64,000 nucleotides of DNA from Carya illinoinensis. Its lineage: Eukaryota; Streptophyta; Magnoliopsida; Fagales; Juglandaceae. The stretch covers positions 29,321,001 through 29,385,000 of the forward strand of contig NC_056755.1 of assembly GCF_018687715.1 (NCBI RefSeq), given 5' to 3'. Shown one piece after another: positions 1-11,439 of the stretch. The translations under genes and the position numbers were made by a program. Position 1 is the stretch's first letter. Every line of letters begins with the position of its first letter. The notes beneath the pieces were generated by a model. That model did not search any database, was not told the DNA's origin, and worked only from the letters and a program-made list of their open reading frames with translations.

Positions 1-810
1 GTTGGGCGATGACGGGAGTGGGGGCTAGAGGATGCTTGGCTACGAACGCGCCGGGCGCGGAACTGAGCATCGCTCTACGCACCCACTCCGTGGCCCTTCG
101 CTGGTGAGGGCTAGAGGATGCTTGGCTACGAACGCGCTGGGCGCGAAACTGGGCATCGCTCGTTTAGGTGCCACATGCGTGGTCGTTACCTGCGGTGTGG
201 CACTGGAGTTAGGGTGTGCGGATGACCCCTAGGGGAGGTCATGGTGCATACAGATTAATTGGTTAACGGTTTGAGTTTGATATGGGCCAAATGGGACTTT
301 TGGCGTGATATTTGGAAAGGTTATGTTTTTGGGCCAAATGAGATTTTTGGCGTGCGTGGAAAAAATATGATTTTATGGGTTTTGAGCATCGGCATCCTTT
401 CATGCATATTGTTTGAGTTTATATGTTTTTATCTAGTGGTGTTTGGGTTTTACTTACCTGCGGCACCATTTTTGGTTCCGTAGATTTTGGTGCAGGGTTC
501 GAGAAAGAGGAGTTTGAGCCCGAGGATGCGGCTCCGCCGGGGTTCCAAGTTAAAGTTGAAGCTTTGTTGTTGGTTTAAAACTATATTTGTGCTTTGTAAT
601 ATTTTATTTCGTATGTTTTAAACAGCTTTGTATTAAACTAAGAAAAATTCTGGTACTTAGTTATTGACTTTGCTATCCGCTGCGTGTTTCTCATGCACAT
701 TCGTTGCGTACACACACTTGGCACACGTCGATAGGGTGGTGACTTGTGATGTCATCATTCGGACGTTTTGATTTCCCCGTGTCCTTGCGTGGGGATTTGG
801 GGGCGTCACA
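1..810 (+). mobile_element. Left LTR (3' part) of a Ty3/gypsy element
   Basis: This is the 3' part of a long terminal repeat; the 5' part lies outside the window. It matches 5999-6675 of the right LTR almost base for base, mostly with transition differences. It ends in GCGTCACA at 810, two bases before an initiator-Met primer-binding site. It keeps about 133 bp (roughly 518-655) that the right LTR has lost. It contains a direct tandem duplication of about 86 bp, in which the word GAGGATGCTTGGCTACGAAC recurs at 27 and 115; the right LTR has the same duplication, so it predates insertion. ORFs across it are fortuitous. Confidence 0.9.
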
Positions 811-812
811 AG

Positions 813-826
813 TGGTATCAGAGCGG
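813..826 (+). other. Primer-binding site, initiator-Met tRNA type
   Basis: TGGTATCAGAGCGG follows the LTR end after a two-base gap. It is the standard plant retrotransposon site complementary to the 3' end of tRNA-iMet and primes minus-strand DNA synthesis. It sets the LTR boundary at 810 and the element's orientation as plus. Confidence 0.92.
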
Positions 827-1394
827 TCCGGCTCTGGGTAAAACCACATGTCCCATAGGTAGTACCAGAATATTTTTAAGGTTGTGTTTTGAAATTTATT
901 TTAAGTAAAGTTTCTTTTTGACATGTTTTATATGTTTGAATTTATTTGAGCTAGTTTGCTTGTGTTTATTTATTTAGTTATGTTATTGCATGCTGGTTTC
1001 TTTTTGTTTTCTTGTTATGTGGTTTCGGTTTTGGTTTTGGTTTTATGTTGTGGGTTTTAATCATTTTTCTTAGAGGGGGGTCAAGGCTTGTGTTGTGGCA
1101 GGAAGGCGGTATAATCGAGGATACTATTATTGGGTATGAATATTTAGTGTAGCAGATTTGAATTCTTAGCGATGTGGTTTGCTTGTATGATGTTGAGGGT
1201 TGAAGGGAATGTCGTGGTTTAAGCAATCTTTGTAAGGTGGGAACTCACGTAGCAATGAGGAGAGGAATTAGCTTTAAGTCGCTTAAGATGATTGAGGTCA
1301 AGGTTTTGTAGAATTTATGTAACGGGGCTATAGTATAGGAGAGTGTAGGTTCAACGAACTTTAAGGATGTGTTTAAGGGAATTTTGTTTAAGGA
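827..1394 (+). other. Leader region of the gypsy element, no gene seen
   Basis: This G/T-rich untranslated leader lies between the primer site and the recognisable gag. Several short minus-strand ORFs cross it but show no domain. About 1305-1390 resembles 2140-2240 on the far side of gag, sharing words such as GTAGAATTTATG and GGTTCAACGAACTTTAAGGA in diverged form. The gag block is therefore bracketed by degenerate direct repeats. Confidence 0.6.
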
Positions 1395-2102
1395 TTGGGG
1401 TCTATTGCCGCTGTGACCTGGCAGCGCTTTAAGAAAGAATTTAATGATCGCTTCTTTCCTGCTTCCGTGAGGCGGCAAAAAGCAAGAGAGTTCTCAAGCT
1501 TAGTCCAAGGGAGCATGACCGTGGAACAGTTCGCTCGAAAATTTATAGAGCTTGGGCGATTTGCTCCCCACCTCATCGCCACAGAGGGGATGCAGACCGA
1601 GCGTTTTCAGGAAGGTTTGCGATCAGATATATGCAAAATGGTAGTTTGCCACCGGATTACAACTTTTTAGGAATTGGTTGACTTAGCCACTCTTGCAGAG
1701 CGAGAGGTTAATTTAAGTATGAGCTCCCCTCCAGGACAAAAGAGGCAGAGTTTTACTGGTGAAGGAAGTAGATCGAGTTCGCCTCAAAAGTTTGTTCAGC
1801 GGACCGGGACTTGACCACAAGCAGCCTTGGGAGTGCGTGTGGGAGGACAAGTGCCAGTTTGTGGAAGATGTAATAGAGATCACGGAGGTGAGTGTCGTTT
1901 GGGTAGTAACCAATGTTTTGAATGCGGTCAGACAGGGCATTTTGCTCGTGAGTGCCCTAGTCGAGTTCAAGAAAGCCGTGGAGCTCGTCACAGTGGTAGA
2001 ACTAACCAGAGGCATTTAGCTCTGACTCGAATGTACGCAGTGACTCTTGGTACCGTTGGAGGCGAGGTTACGGAGACTCAGAATGCTAGAGTCATGGCAT
2101 GA
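1395..2102 (+). pseudogene. gag remnant (capsid segment plus CCHC zinc knuckle)
   Basis: One reading frame runs through the region with two in-frame stops, TAG at 1668 and TGA at 1812. The first part reads FKKEFNDRFFPASVRRQKAR and continues with REFSSL and EQFARKF, the signature of the retrotransposon gag (capsid) family. The last part holds a CX2CX4HX4C knuckle, CFECGQTGHFAREC, which binds RNA in the virus-like particle. A second Cys/His cluster, CGRCNRDHGGEC, precedes it, as in other chromovirus-type Gags. The N-terminal half expected of a full Gag (300-400 aa) is missing upstream of 1395. No protease, RT or integrase follows. The protein cannot be made intact. Confidence 0.85.
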
Positions 2103-4600
2103 TCTGGGTGATCTTTTAGGGAAGTAGAATAATTGAGTTCTTTGGTTCCGTAGAGTTTATGAAATGGTCTATAATGTAGTAGGTTGTAAGTTCAACAAAT
2201 TTCAATGATAGATTTTATGAGGTTTCAGCAAAGTTTTAAAGTTTAGGGCCTTATAGATTTTAGAAAAATAAGTTTATGGTAATTAAGGTGTTAGGTTCGA
2301 CAAGCTTTGGGGGGAATAATTAAATTCCGAGTTTTAGATTTCGTGATTCGGATGAATAATTTGGTGGCAATTGGGGCTTTAGATTTTACAAGCTTTTAAG
2401 GTGAATCTTTTGGATTAAAGCCACCAATCTTGAGGGTTTCATAAAATGATTTATTATCTATTAATGATTTAGAATTTGAAAGATTTGAGAAGTCGATTTT
2501 TTTTCAATTATGGGATGTAAGTTCTTTGATCTTAGAGGTTCCGGAAGATGATTCTTGTTTGATTTAAGGTTTTAGAATTGCAGAATTGAAGGACTGATTT
2601 ATAATAGGAATTGAGTTCTTAGTTTTACAGACTTAGTGCTGTAGCTTGATCTACTCTAGTGAGTGATTAGTTTGTAACCATTAAAATGGGGTTGATTAGA
2701 GTTGAGTTATTGATATGAAAATTTTTCTAGAGCAGATTTCTTTGAGGATTGGAGGTAATGATCTAGTTCGTGTATTTCTTTGAGGATTGAAGATATCGAG
2801 CTAGTTTAGAAAATAAATATTGTTAACTCGAGGTTGTAGTAGCAAATCTTAGGAAATGATTCTATCGATTCGAAAGGTATAGGTTCATCAGGGTGTTGGA
2901 AATAGTAGATTTTGTGTTGGTATTGAATATGATTGAATTTGAGGTTATATGATCCGTAGACTTTTGGGAATGGATTCTTAGCAGGTTTAAGGTCATTCTC
3001 GGTATCAAACTTTAAGCAATGGTTGGTTGCTGATTTAAGGATGTAAGTTGAGTAGACTTAGGAATGATTCTTGCTGAGTTGAGGATATAAGTCCAGATGA
3101 TGGAAATGTGATAATGGATCACTTGTATGTTTGAATGATTTGTGGTGTTGGCTAAGAGTACATGAGATCGATGAGTAGTAATGGTAAGTGCGTATGGATT
3201 CCGGGGAGTGCTGGTCCTAGTCTCATCTATTTTTGGCTTGGTAGGAGTTGAAGAGGAATCTGTGTGGTAATATTAAATTCAAGAGATTTTGACTTTGAGT
3301 TGTTTGGTAAGTTGAACGGAATGTGCAGTCGAAGCGGGTTACCCATTGGGATGATGGTTTGAAAGGACTGTTGTGTTTATCTTGAGAATTAATTGCGACT
3401 TGAAGTCATAGGAATTTAAATTGGTGAGGCTATACTTTTATTTGGAGATCAAGTATCTAGTTGGGAGAATTGAGGATATGGTTATTTAACTTGAAAGGAG
3501 ATCGTTAGGTCACCATGTGTGGTGTGTATCAAGTAATAAATCTTGGAAGTTGAAACTTATGCATCAAAGGCGGGTAGCATGATCATATGTATGAAGTAAT
3601 AAAGCAGTAGGATCCTTGAATGTTGTTTAATAGTTTTTGATGGATTGAAGATTTAAACAGTATGGCCTGTTTTGAGATTTATTTGTGAAGTGTTATTGAA
3701 GGAATTAGTTGTACTAAAACTAGAGTTTTTGAGAGTACAATAGGTGGGTGAGTTATCATGAACGTTTCGATTATGTCTAGGTGAAGTCAATGGTAGTTTA
3801 TAGTGAGTTAGTTACTGCAAGATTGGATGTTATTCAAAATATAGGTAATGAGCTTGAAGTGTGGGATACCGGATAGAAGTTATAGGCGCTCTTGTTGGTT
3901 GGCCGGGAAGGACTTTGGCCTTTTGGAGATGTTCCTTATCTTTAGAAGAGACAGGTGTATGTTGAGATGATGTTATTTGTTTTCAATATCTGGCCTGGAG
4001 GCTGATTAGTACTGGTTTTTGTCATCAATCAATGGGTGTATTTTTGCGGAATGTTGGTTTTTGTTTGGGGCAGTAGTGGCCAACTGAGGAATGAGTGGAG
4101 ATTTGTGGTTTTTGGAGGCATACGATTTTCTATGGAAATGTGGTAAATGTTTTCTTGTGATTAGGTGTGGATTGAGCTTGTACTTCATGATATTAATTTT
4201 TGAGGATATAGCCTTTAAGTATTTTGATGAGTTATCAGAGTGCACGCGAAAGCATAATTTTTGGATATACTTAGAAGTTCAAATTTTGTATCGACTTTGA
4301 AGATTTAGTAGTGATTCGAAGTTTTAATGGGAGATTAATCTTTTGGTCGTGCAATTTGGTTAATGGATGGTTAACTTTGGAAGTGGCTATTAGGTTACCA
4401 AACTTGGAATGGGATGAAAGTTTGGAAGGTAAAGCAGAAACGTCGTTGATATTAGTGATTTATGGTGTGAAGTTAATAACCATTGGATTTGTTGGGAGTT
4501 GTCAATGATATGTATCTCTCAAATATGTTCGGAGTTGTATCTTGTATATGTTTGGCGCTGATGGTTGATCTTGCAAATTTCGAGGATGAAATTTGTTTTT
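2103..4600 (+). mobile_element. Internal region of the gypsy element without recognisable pol
   Basis: About 2.5 kb lies between the zinc knuckle and the polypurine tract, where protease, RT, RNase H and integrase (normally over 3 kb) should be. I find no YVDD, HHCC or DDE motif in any frame. The sequence is strongly G/T-biased on the plus strand. It repeats loose phrases such as 'aggttcgacaagcttt' and 'ttgaggatat', suggesting degenerate repeats rather than decayed coding sequence. Plus-strand ORFs at 4091-4300 and 4311-4508 are short and without motifs. Either pol was replaced or this is a non-autonomous, LARD-like derivative carrying only gag. Confidence 0.65.
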
Positions 4601-4612
4601 AAGAGGGGAGAA
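4601..4612 (+). other. Polypurine tract
   Basis: AAGAGGGGAGAA sits directly before TGTGATAACCCG, the start of the right LTR. It primes plus-strand DNA synthesis. The preceding TCGAGGATGAAATTTG is the familiar sequence at the 3' end of Tekay/Del-type chromovirus internal regions, which supports that lineage. Confidence 0.88.
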
Positions 4613-6675
4613 TGTGATAACCCGTTTTTACCTGTGTTTTCACTAAAGGAGTGTTTTTAATTTAATTAATATATTAGTTTATTTATTTTAAATTAATGTA
4701 TTTTAATTGGTTTTTAATTTATTTGATGTTGTGTTTAATTTATTTTAATCATTTTATGGTTTTTAGTATCGTTTTCGATGGATCGGTTTTTGATTTCCGG
4801 AGTGAGGATTGGACCTCATTTCTTTTCTTTTCTCTTTTTCTTTTTCCCTTTTTCCTTTTCTTTCTCTTCTTTTCTTTCTTTTCTTTCTTTTTCTTCTTCT
4901 TTCTTCCCCATTTCCTCTCTCCCGCGCGCTGCCCCTTCTTTTTCCCCTTACCGTGGCTGCCACTTCTGCCGCCCATTGCGCCGCCGTCCGGCAGCTGTGT
5001 TGTACACCACCCCCACCATTCTCTTCCCCTCCCACCAAAGTTCTTCCCCACCAATTTTCAGAGCCATCGGACCAGCCGTTAGTCGCCATGAGCCCCTGGA
5101 AGTCACGGCACCTACCTGTTTTTCTCCCATATCGCCGGTTGCTTTCGCAGCCCAGAACTGCCGCCACCCACCCAGTTTTCTTCCCCTCTCACTGGTGAAC
5201 ATTCCCACCAAGTTTCACCTCCATCCGAGCCACCATTAGCCACCACGAGCTCCTTCAAGCCATACGGTTTTTCACCGATTCCGGTGCCGTCGTACCACCT
5301 CCGGCCACTATCTCTTCACAACTTCTTCCCTACTTCTTGCCGACCTAACCCACCCATTTCCGGCCTCGATCCTTTGCCGGAGCAGCTCCCACGAGCTCAA
5401 CTCTGTTTAGCCCCTTTTTGGCCTTCGACCGACGTTTCCACCGCCACCCAAGGCCAAAACTCGTTTCCTTTAGTTTCATAAATATCTCAAGGCCATTCCC
5501 TATCAATCCCGAGTTTTGGTTTGTCCCCGTTCGAAAGTGGGTAATTTATTACCCATGGCCCCAGTGTCAATTACACTGTTACGTTGCTTTTCTTTCGTCG
5601 TTTGCAACGCCGCGAGCTTTCGAAAATACCATATAGCGCTGTAAGTATTTTCCAAACCCTACTTTTAGATTTAAATATATTTTGCTCATACAATAATTAT
5701 TTGTTGTTTGTTGGCTGATTCCGGACTGAGTCCGAGGAGTTCGAGGGTCGGATTGATTGAGGACGGAGTGCTTGGTTCTGATTGTTTGTGATTGCTTGGT
5801 TATTTGTGCCATGAGGCGTGCGTTACATATTGCATACATGTGCATTTTATTTAAATTGAGAAAATCCTGTTTTATTGGCATGAATGGATTTCCGGGTGCA
5901 TGTGTATCACGACCCCAAGCCGAGATGGGGCATTATCTCGGTGGAACTCTTCTGGTCATTCGGGAGCGTAATATACTGAGTGACGTCCCTGAGTTGTCGC
6001 TGGGCGACGACGGGAGCGGGGGCTAGTGGATGCTTGGCTACGAACGCGCCGGACGTGGAACCGGGCATTGCTCTATGCACCGACTCCATGGCCCTTCGCT
6101 GGCGAGGGCTAGAGGATGCTTGGCTACGAACGCGTGGGGCGCGGAACTGGGCATCGCTCGTTTAGGTGTCACATGCGTGGTCGTTACCTGGGGTGTGGCA
6201 CTGGAGTCAGGGTGTGCGGATGACCCCTAGGGGAGGTCATGGTGCATACGGATTAATTGGTTAACGGTTTGAGTTTGATATGGGCCAAATGGGACTTTTG
6301 GCGTGATATTTGGAAAGGTTATGTTTTTGGGCCAAATGGGATTTTTGGCGTGCGTGGAAAAATATGATTTTATGGGTTTTGAGCATCGGCATCCTTTCAT
6401 GCATAGTGTTTGAGTTTATATATTTTTATCTAGTGGTGTTTGGGTTTTACTTACCTGCGGCACCATTTTTGGTTCCATAGATTTTGGTTCAGGATTCGAG
6501 GAAGAGGAGGAGTTTGGTTCCTTAGTTATTGACTTTGCTATCTGCTACGTGTTTCTCGTGCACATTCGTTGCGTACACACACTTGGCACACGTCGATAGG
6601 GTGGTGAGCCGTGATGTCATCATCCAGACGTCTCGATTTCTCCGTGTCCGTGTGTGGGGATTTGGCGGCGTCACA
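4613..6675 (+). mobile_element. Right LTR, Ty3/gypsy (Tekay/Del-like)
   Basis: This 2063-bp LTR begins TGTGATAACC after the polypurine tract and ends GGCGTCACA. Its last 677 bp match the left LTR at 1-810, with one deletion of about 133 bp near 6505. A C/T-rich tract and GC-rich pyrimidine-biased sequence fill about 4800-5480; all ORFs over 60 codons there are low-complexity shadows. The 86-bp tandem duplication seen in the left LTR recurs at about 6023-6160. Promoter and poly(A) signals must lie here by analogy but cannot be fixed. The left flank is outside the window, so the target duplication cannot be checked. Confidence 0.9.
4814..4920 (+). repeat. C/T-rich low-complexity tract inside the LTR
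   Basis: About 100 bases are almost entirely T and C (TTTCTTTTC-type words) on the plus strand. The tract is a purine run on the other strand and creates false Phe/Ser-rich and Lys/Glu-rich ORFs on the two strands. Confidence 0.9.
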
Positions 6676-9579
6676 ACAATTCTTTCAAACTCTAACTTTC
6701 ATGCTAAAGTTGAATCATGAAACATACTAAAATTATATCCTATGCTTTAATATCATGCTAGGACATCAACAAAATAAATATCATAAAATCACAATTTCCT
6801 TCATGCCAAAACATCAAGGTTTGTTTTACCACAAAAAATAACCCTTGATGTTCTTGGTCTATTCCTTCTTCGAATCAACTCCAAAAGCTCTAAAAGTTCA
6901 AAAACATACTCTCAACATGTTCATAAGCCAATCCTAAGGATTATTATTCTAGAAAGATTAAATCAAAGTCCACACAAGTCACAAAATATCATCCAACACA
7001 ATCAATTTGCATATTTACTCCAAAACCAAGTACTACATGTTTTGGTTTTTTATCAAACCACTAGATCTGAACTTTCCATGAAGTAAACCATCAATAACAA
7101 CATCATGTGCTTCATATTCAAGTCCTAAAATTGATCTAAGCATTAAACTCAAGATCACATGGCAAAAGTTGCAAAGAAACACAACATAACCCACGAGCCT
7201 GAAGTTTGTGTTCCAACTGGACCTTATCATGCATAAAAATTCATTCCCTCAATATCACAGCCATTAATCTTCAAAATAACTTCCTAACACATATATAAAA
7301 GTCCTAAAAACAACATAGGTGAACATTAAGACCACTGGAGCATGCCTTCATAACAAAAGATCCAAACTTACTCAGAACAGAAACTGTTTTTACACCTCTA
7401 ATTTCCAACTTTCTTATCTCATGCAAAACTCCTAGTAAAAACTCTCAATATGCAACAACTTTAAATCCAAATTGCATGTTAATATGTTAACTCTAAATCA
7501 TGAAACGATCAGACTAAGATCTTGACAAGAACTTCATTAAAAAAATAAAAGACTTACACTCTATCCAAATTATTGCCTAGTATGACCTTTGCATGCTCAA
7601 ATAGACTTTTCACTAATCAAAACTCCATGAAAAATCACACAAAATATACCAATGGAAGCTAGACTCAAATGCTTCAAAACATTCAAGCAAGAGAGACTAG
7701 AAAAGTTATCTGAAGTCTCTCCTTGAGTTCAAAATGGTTGGGTCATAGTGGGCCTAAACCAATTGGGTCTCATTTGTGGTTTCAATATGATTTGGTTTAA
7801 GGTTTCGATTTCCATCAAGCCCAAGTTCACTTTTTCTTAATCCAATGAAAATACTATGGTATTAAATAATAAATAAGATTATAATCACATGAATTTGAAT
7901 GGTTAATAGCATATATAAGTAATTTAATCAAGTGATTAAAGAGTAACCTAAAACTGACTTCATTTAGGGTTTGGGAAACCATTTGAGGTTTCTAGTTTCA
8001 CCAAGGTTTTGGGGTTTCCATTGGATCTCAAATGTTTGGGGTTTCACTAGGATTCAAACCCTATTTGGTTTGGCACAAAAATGAATAGTTGGTTGGAATA
8101 GTGTTTGGCTTACGTGGTATAATCACAACGCTTGATTTTCCTTCACATTTCCACCTCATAATTCCTCTTGGTGCCAAGTGTCCTACACTATTTACTAAGT
8201 GTGTCTAAAATCTTGCCATGTGTCCAAAGAAAGCTTCTCTAGACTGATTTGGACATTTCACACTATGATCCAAAAACAACTAGACTGCATGCCACGTGGC
8301 ACTAACACAAAAGTTACTATTTAGTCCGAAAATAGTGAAAATAACTTTGTACCATAAAATCCTAAATAATCCAATGAAACTTGGAGTAAACTTCGTTTTG
8401 TGAATTTCAACTCCTAAGTACCTTGAATAAATCAAAAAGCGCTTTCGAACAATTATTTTCTGGAAAATGAAAATAGTTTTATTATGCTATAAAATTCTAA
8501 AATATTCATATGAGACTAATGACGCTAACCGTATGTCATTCCCAAGTTTCTAAGTGCTTCAAATAAATAAAATCACATTTCTGGCACTAAAGTGTGTAAA
8601 AAACTGACTATGCTAACAGATTAAAATCTACATATTGCTCAATTTGTGGGACCTTTTTGGAGTTTTCACGATGTTTCTAAAGTCTAAAGAAATTCATCCA
8701 TTAAAATTTTGTAGCGTTATTAAAGGCTACACACGAGCTGGGGGATAGCACAGGTGGGGGGGTGGAAGAAAAGGGAAAATAGGGAAATATAGAAGAGCGA
8801 ATTAGGGTTTGGGCAATGGATCCTGACCCTACATGTGGTTCTAGTTTTTTAATCTAAGGGTGGGAATAAATCATGAAAGGGAAATTAAGAAAGATATATA
8901 AACAAATTAGAATAGAAATAGAAATATGATCGAATTTAAAATCCAACTTGTTTTTTCTATATCCCAAAAATTATATTTTTCAACATCAAATAAAATGATG
9001 AGTTTTAGTAAATATATCTAAAAATATATGGAAGATTTTAAGGAAAATGATTAGACGAGGCTCATGACCAACCCAAAAGGAAAAGGAGCGGCTGGTCACA
9101 TATTGCGTGGGTAGCATTATTTAATTACAGCCTATCCAACATTAACCGTTATATTTTTGTGATTCCAAGTCTGATATTAGTTTGGACATCATCTTAAGTA
9201 ATACACTTAGAGCTAAAAAATTAATTGTATCAACAATTGGTGTCATAGGTGGATATGAAGAGATGAGAAAATGGTAACTACTTCGGTAGTGCTTGTTAAC
9301 CTACCTTCACATGTTCTCAAAGTGTCAAGAAGAAGGAAGGAGTGTCATGAACTCAGGACATGCAAGAGCATCGCATCTTTGTACAGGAAAAGCATGTTTG
9401 AGTCTTGATAGACCACAGCAAACATGCATGCTCTGTTTCTACAAAATCAATGAATCTTGGCTTAGAAAGTGCATGCGCGAGAATACTATGTGCAGGAGCT
9501 TAAAGTTGGGGGTGAGATGTTAGGATGGTAGAGAGCCCTACTTGCGACGAGAAGCCACCACTATTGCCAATGCTCAATA
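6676..9579. other. Gene-poor AT-rich interval
   Basis: No coding signature was recognised on either strand. Composition is A/C-rich on the plus strand to about 8700. It then passes through a short purine-rich patch near 8755-8800 (GGTGGGGGGGTGGAAGAAAAG). From 9590 it becomes pol-like. The ORFs at 7033-7230 (minus) and 9293-9523 (plus) have no motif. Part of this may be the 5' leader or LTR of the Tat-type element that follows, but no TG...CA ends or primer site could be placed. Confidence 0.5.
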
Positions 9580-11000
9580 GGCGAAACTGAACGAGCCATT
9601 GGAACTGATAGCTATGGATCAAGGCCACCCCATGACCACAATGAAACTTGAAACCAGGATGGAATGGGAGATAAGGTGATCAAAGAAGCGACTCTTGACC
9701 AAGCACCAAGACCTATTCGCCTGGCTCAAGTGGACATGCCTAGGATAGACAATGAGGTTATTGAGCATCACCTTTGTGTAACCCAGAGGCCAAGAAGGTC
9801 TGAAAAAAGCACGTAAGCTACAGTGTGGAGAAGTATGCTCACCATAGCTGACAAAGTTGACCGCCTCCTAGTGGTGGGATTCATCCTAAAAGCGCATTAC
9901 CCTAAATGGTTGTCCAACATGGTATTGACTTCAATAATTTGAACAAGGTGTGCCCAAATGATAGTTTCCCACTCCTCTGTATCGACCTGATAGTAGACTC
10001 CAAGGTGGGTCATCGCATGCGTAGATTCATAGATGCCTACTTGGGATATAACCAAATATGGATGAACCTCGATGACTAGAAGAAAACATCATTCACAACT
10101 AACATGGGGCTGCATTGCGACTGGGACATGTCATTCGAACTTATGAATGCAGGAGCTACATAGTAAAGGTTCTTTAATCACATGTTCAAAGACTAGATAG
10201 GGTGCAACATAGAAGTTTATGTGGATGATATGCTTGTCAAGAGCAAGGAACCCGAACACCATCTGGATGACCCACAAGATGCCTTTACTATTTTGCACCG
10301 GTACAAGATGAAGTTAAATCTGGCAAAGTGCACCTTCGAGGTGGACTCGATCAAGTTTCTAGGCTTCATGGTCTCGGAAAGGGGGATAGAAGCCAATTAA
10401 TAAAAAATCCAATCCATAATAGATGTGTTTCCACCTTGAAACATGAACGAAGTACAAAGACTGGCAGGAGGGATAGACGTGCTCAGCCGGTTCATCTCCC
10501 GATCAATAGATAAGTGCCTGCCGTATTTCAAAGTGTTGCATAAGGTGCAGTCCTGGAACATAAAGTGCAATCAGGCATTTAACAAGCTCAAAGACTATCT
10601 AGCCAACTAGCTGCTCCTTAGCCAAGCAAAGCCAAGGGAAGCCTTATACCTATTTGTTTCCCCTCACACGATCTTAGCAGCATTAGTAAGAGAAGTGAAG
10701 GGCGCCCAAAAATTGATTTACAAAATGAGTCGTGCCTTTCGGGGAGTAAAGCCAAGATACCCTAGGATGGATATGTTGGCCTTCGCTTTAGTAACAATAG
10801 CCAGGCGCTTAAGGTCTTATTCTCAAGCTTACCCAAGCAATGTCTTAATAGAATCTCCTTTAAAGAAGACACTATAAAGACCTAATGCTTGAGGCAATTT
10901 GATGAATTGGGCAATCAAGCTTGAGTAAGATTAACATTGAGTTCCTTCCCCGAAACACTATAAATGGGCAAATCCTAGCTGACTTTATTGACGAACAAGT
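9580..11000 (+). pseudogene. Tat-lineage Ty3/gypsy pol remnant: RT and RNase H
   Basis: Broken frames read as the start of a gypsy reverse transcriptase. They give EPLELIAMDQGHP near 9595, a Tat-type LTKHQDLFAWLK segment near 9695, DAYLGYNQIWMNLDD near 10033, then NIEVYVDDMLVKSKE with the catalytic YVDD at about 10217. KCTFEVDSIKFLGFMVSERG near 10330 is the thumb-proximal segment. Classical RNase H follows at about 10530-10990 (FNKLKDYLA, SRAFRGVKPRYPRMDMLAFA, FLPRNTINGQILADF in mixed frames). Many stops of the TAG/TGA type and several frameshifts make it inactive. The start is approximate and no gag was found upstream. Confidence 0.85.
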
Positions 11001-11019
11001 CAGGAATTAGCTCGTAGGA

Positions 11020-11430
11020 AAGCCCTAGTAAGTCTTTGTCAATGGCTCATCCTAGCATGCTAGAGGGGGGAGTCAGAGTGAGCATAAAAAGGGCTCCAAG
11101 GAAGAAGACAAATACACAATAAAACTCACTTTCAAAACTACTAATAATGAAGCAAATTATGAAGAGTTACTGGCTAGGCTTTTAGTAGCCAAAGCACTAG
11201 GAGCTATAGAGATTGAAGTAATAGCAGATTCCCAAGTGGTTGTCAATCAAGTCTAGGGGTAATTAGTAGCAAAGGGCAAAACACTAAAGAAATATTTGCA
11301 GCTAGTTGGGAGAGACTAGATCGTTTCCAATATCTCCACATCCAATAGGTAGCACAGAAGAAGAATTAGAGGGTCGACAATATAGCACAAACCACCTCAA
11401 GACAAAAGGAATCAGCCATACCAAAATAGA
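11020..11430 (+). pseudogene. Second, archaeal-type RNase H domain of the Tat pol
   Basis: After the first RNase H the frames read FVNGSS near 11035, then IKLTFKTTNNEANYEELLAR, a KALGAIEIEVIADSQVVVNQV segment and LKKYLQLV. This is the second RNase H (aRNH) that plant Tat-lineage gypsy elements acquired between the first RNase H and integrase. Its presence places the element in Tat (Retand/Ogre-like) rather than Athila or a chromovirus. The usual DGSS Asp is Asn here (NGSS). In-frame stops occur, for example within 'GTCTAGGGGTAATTAG' near 11252. Confidence 0.8.
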
Positions 11431-11439
11431 CTATCACTA

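Noticed and set aside
4696..5239. Several overlapping ORFs of 100-150 codons on both strands
   Set aside because: They read through a C/T-rich tract in the LTR. They are Phe/Ser/Pro-rich on one strand and Lys/Glu/Gly-rich on the other, without domains.
8040..8110. Similarity to the foldback loop near 49170 (TTTGGTTTGG, ACAAAATGG)
   Set aside because: Only about 60 bp of loose match. Not enough to call a shared element.
9293..9523. 76-codon Cys-rich plus-strand ORF
   Set aside because: No recognised cysteine framework, signal peptide or neighbours. Probably chance sequence upstream of a dead pol.
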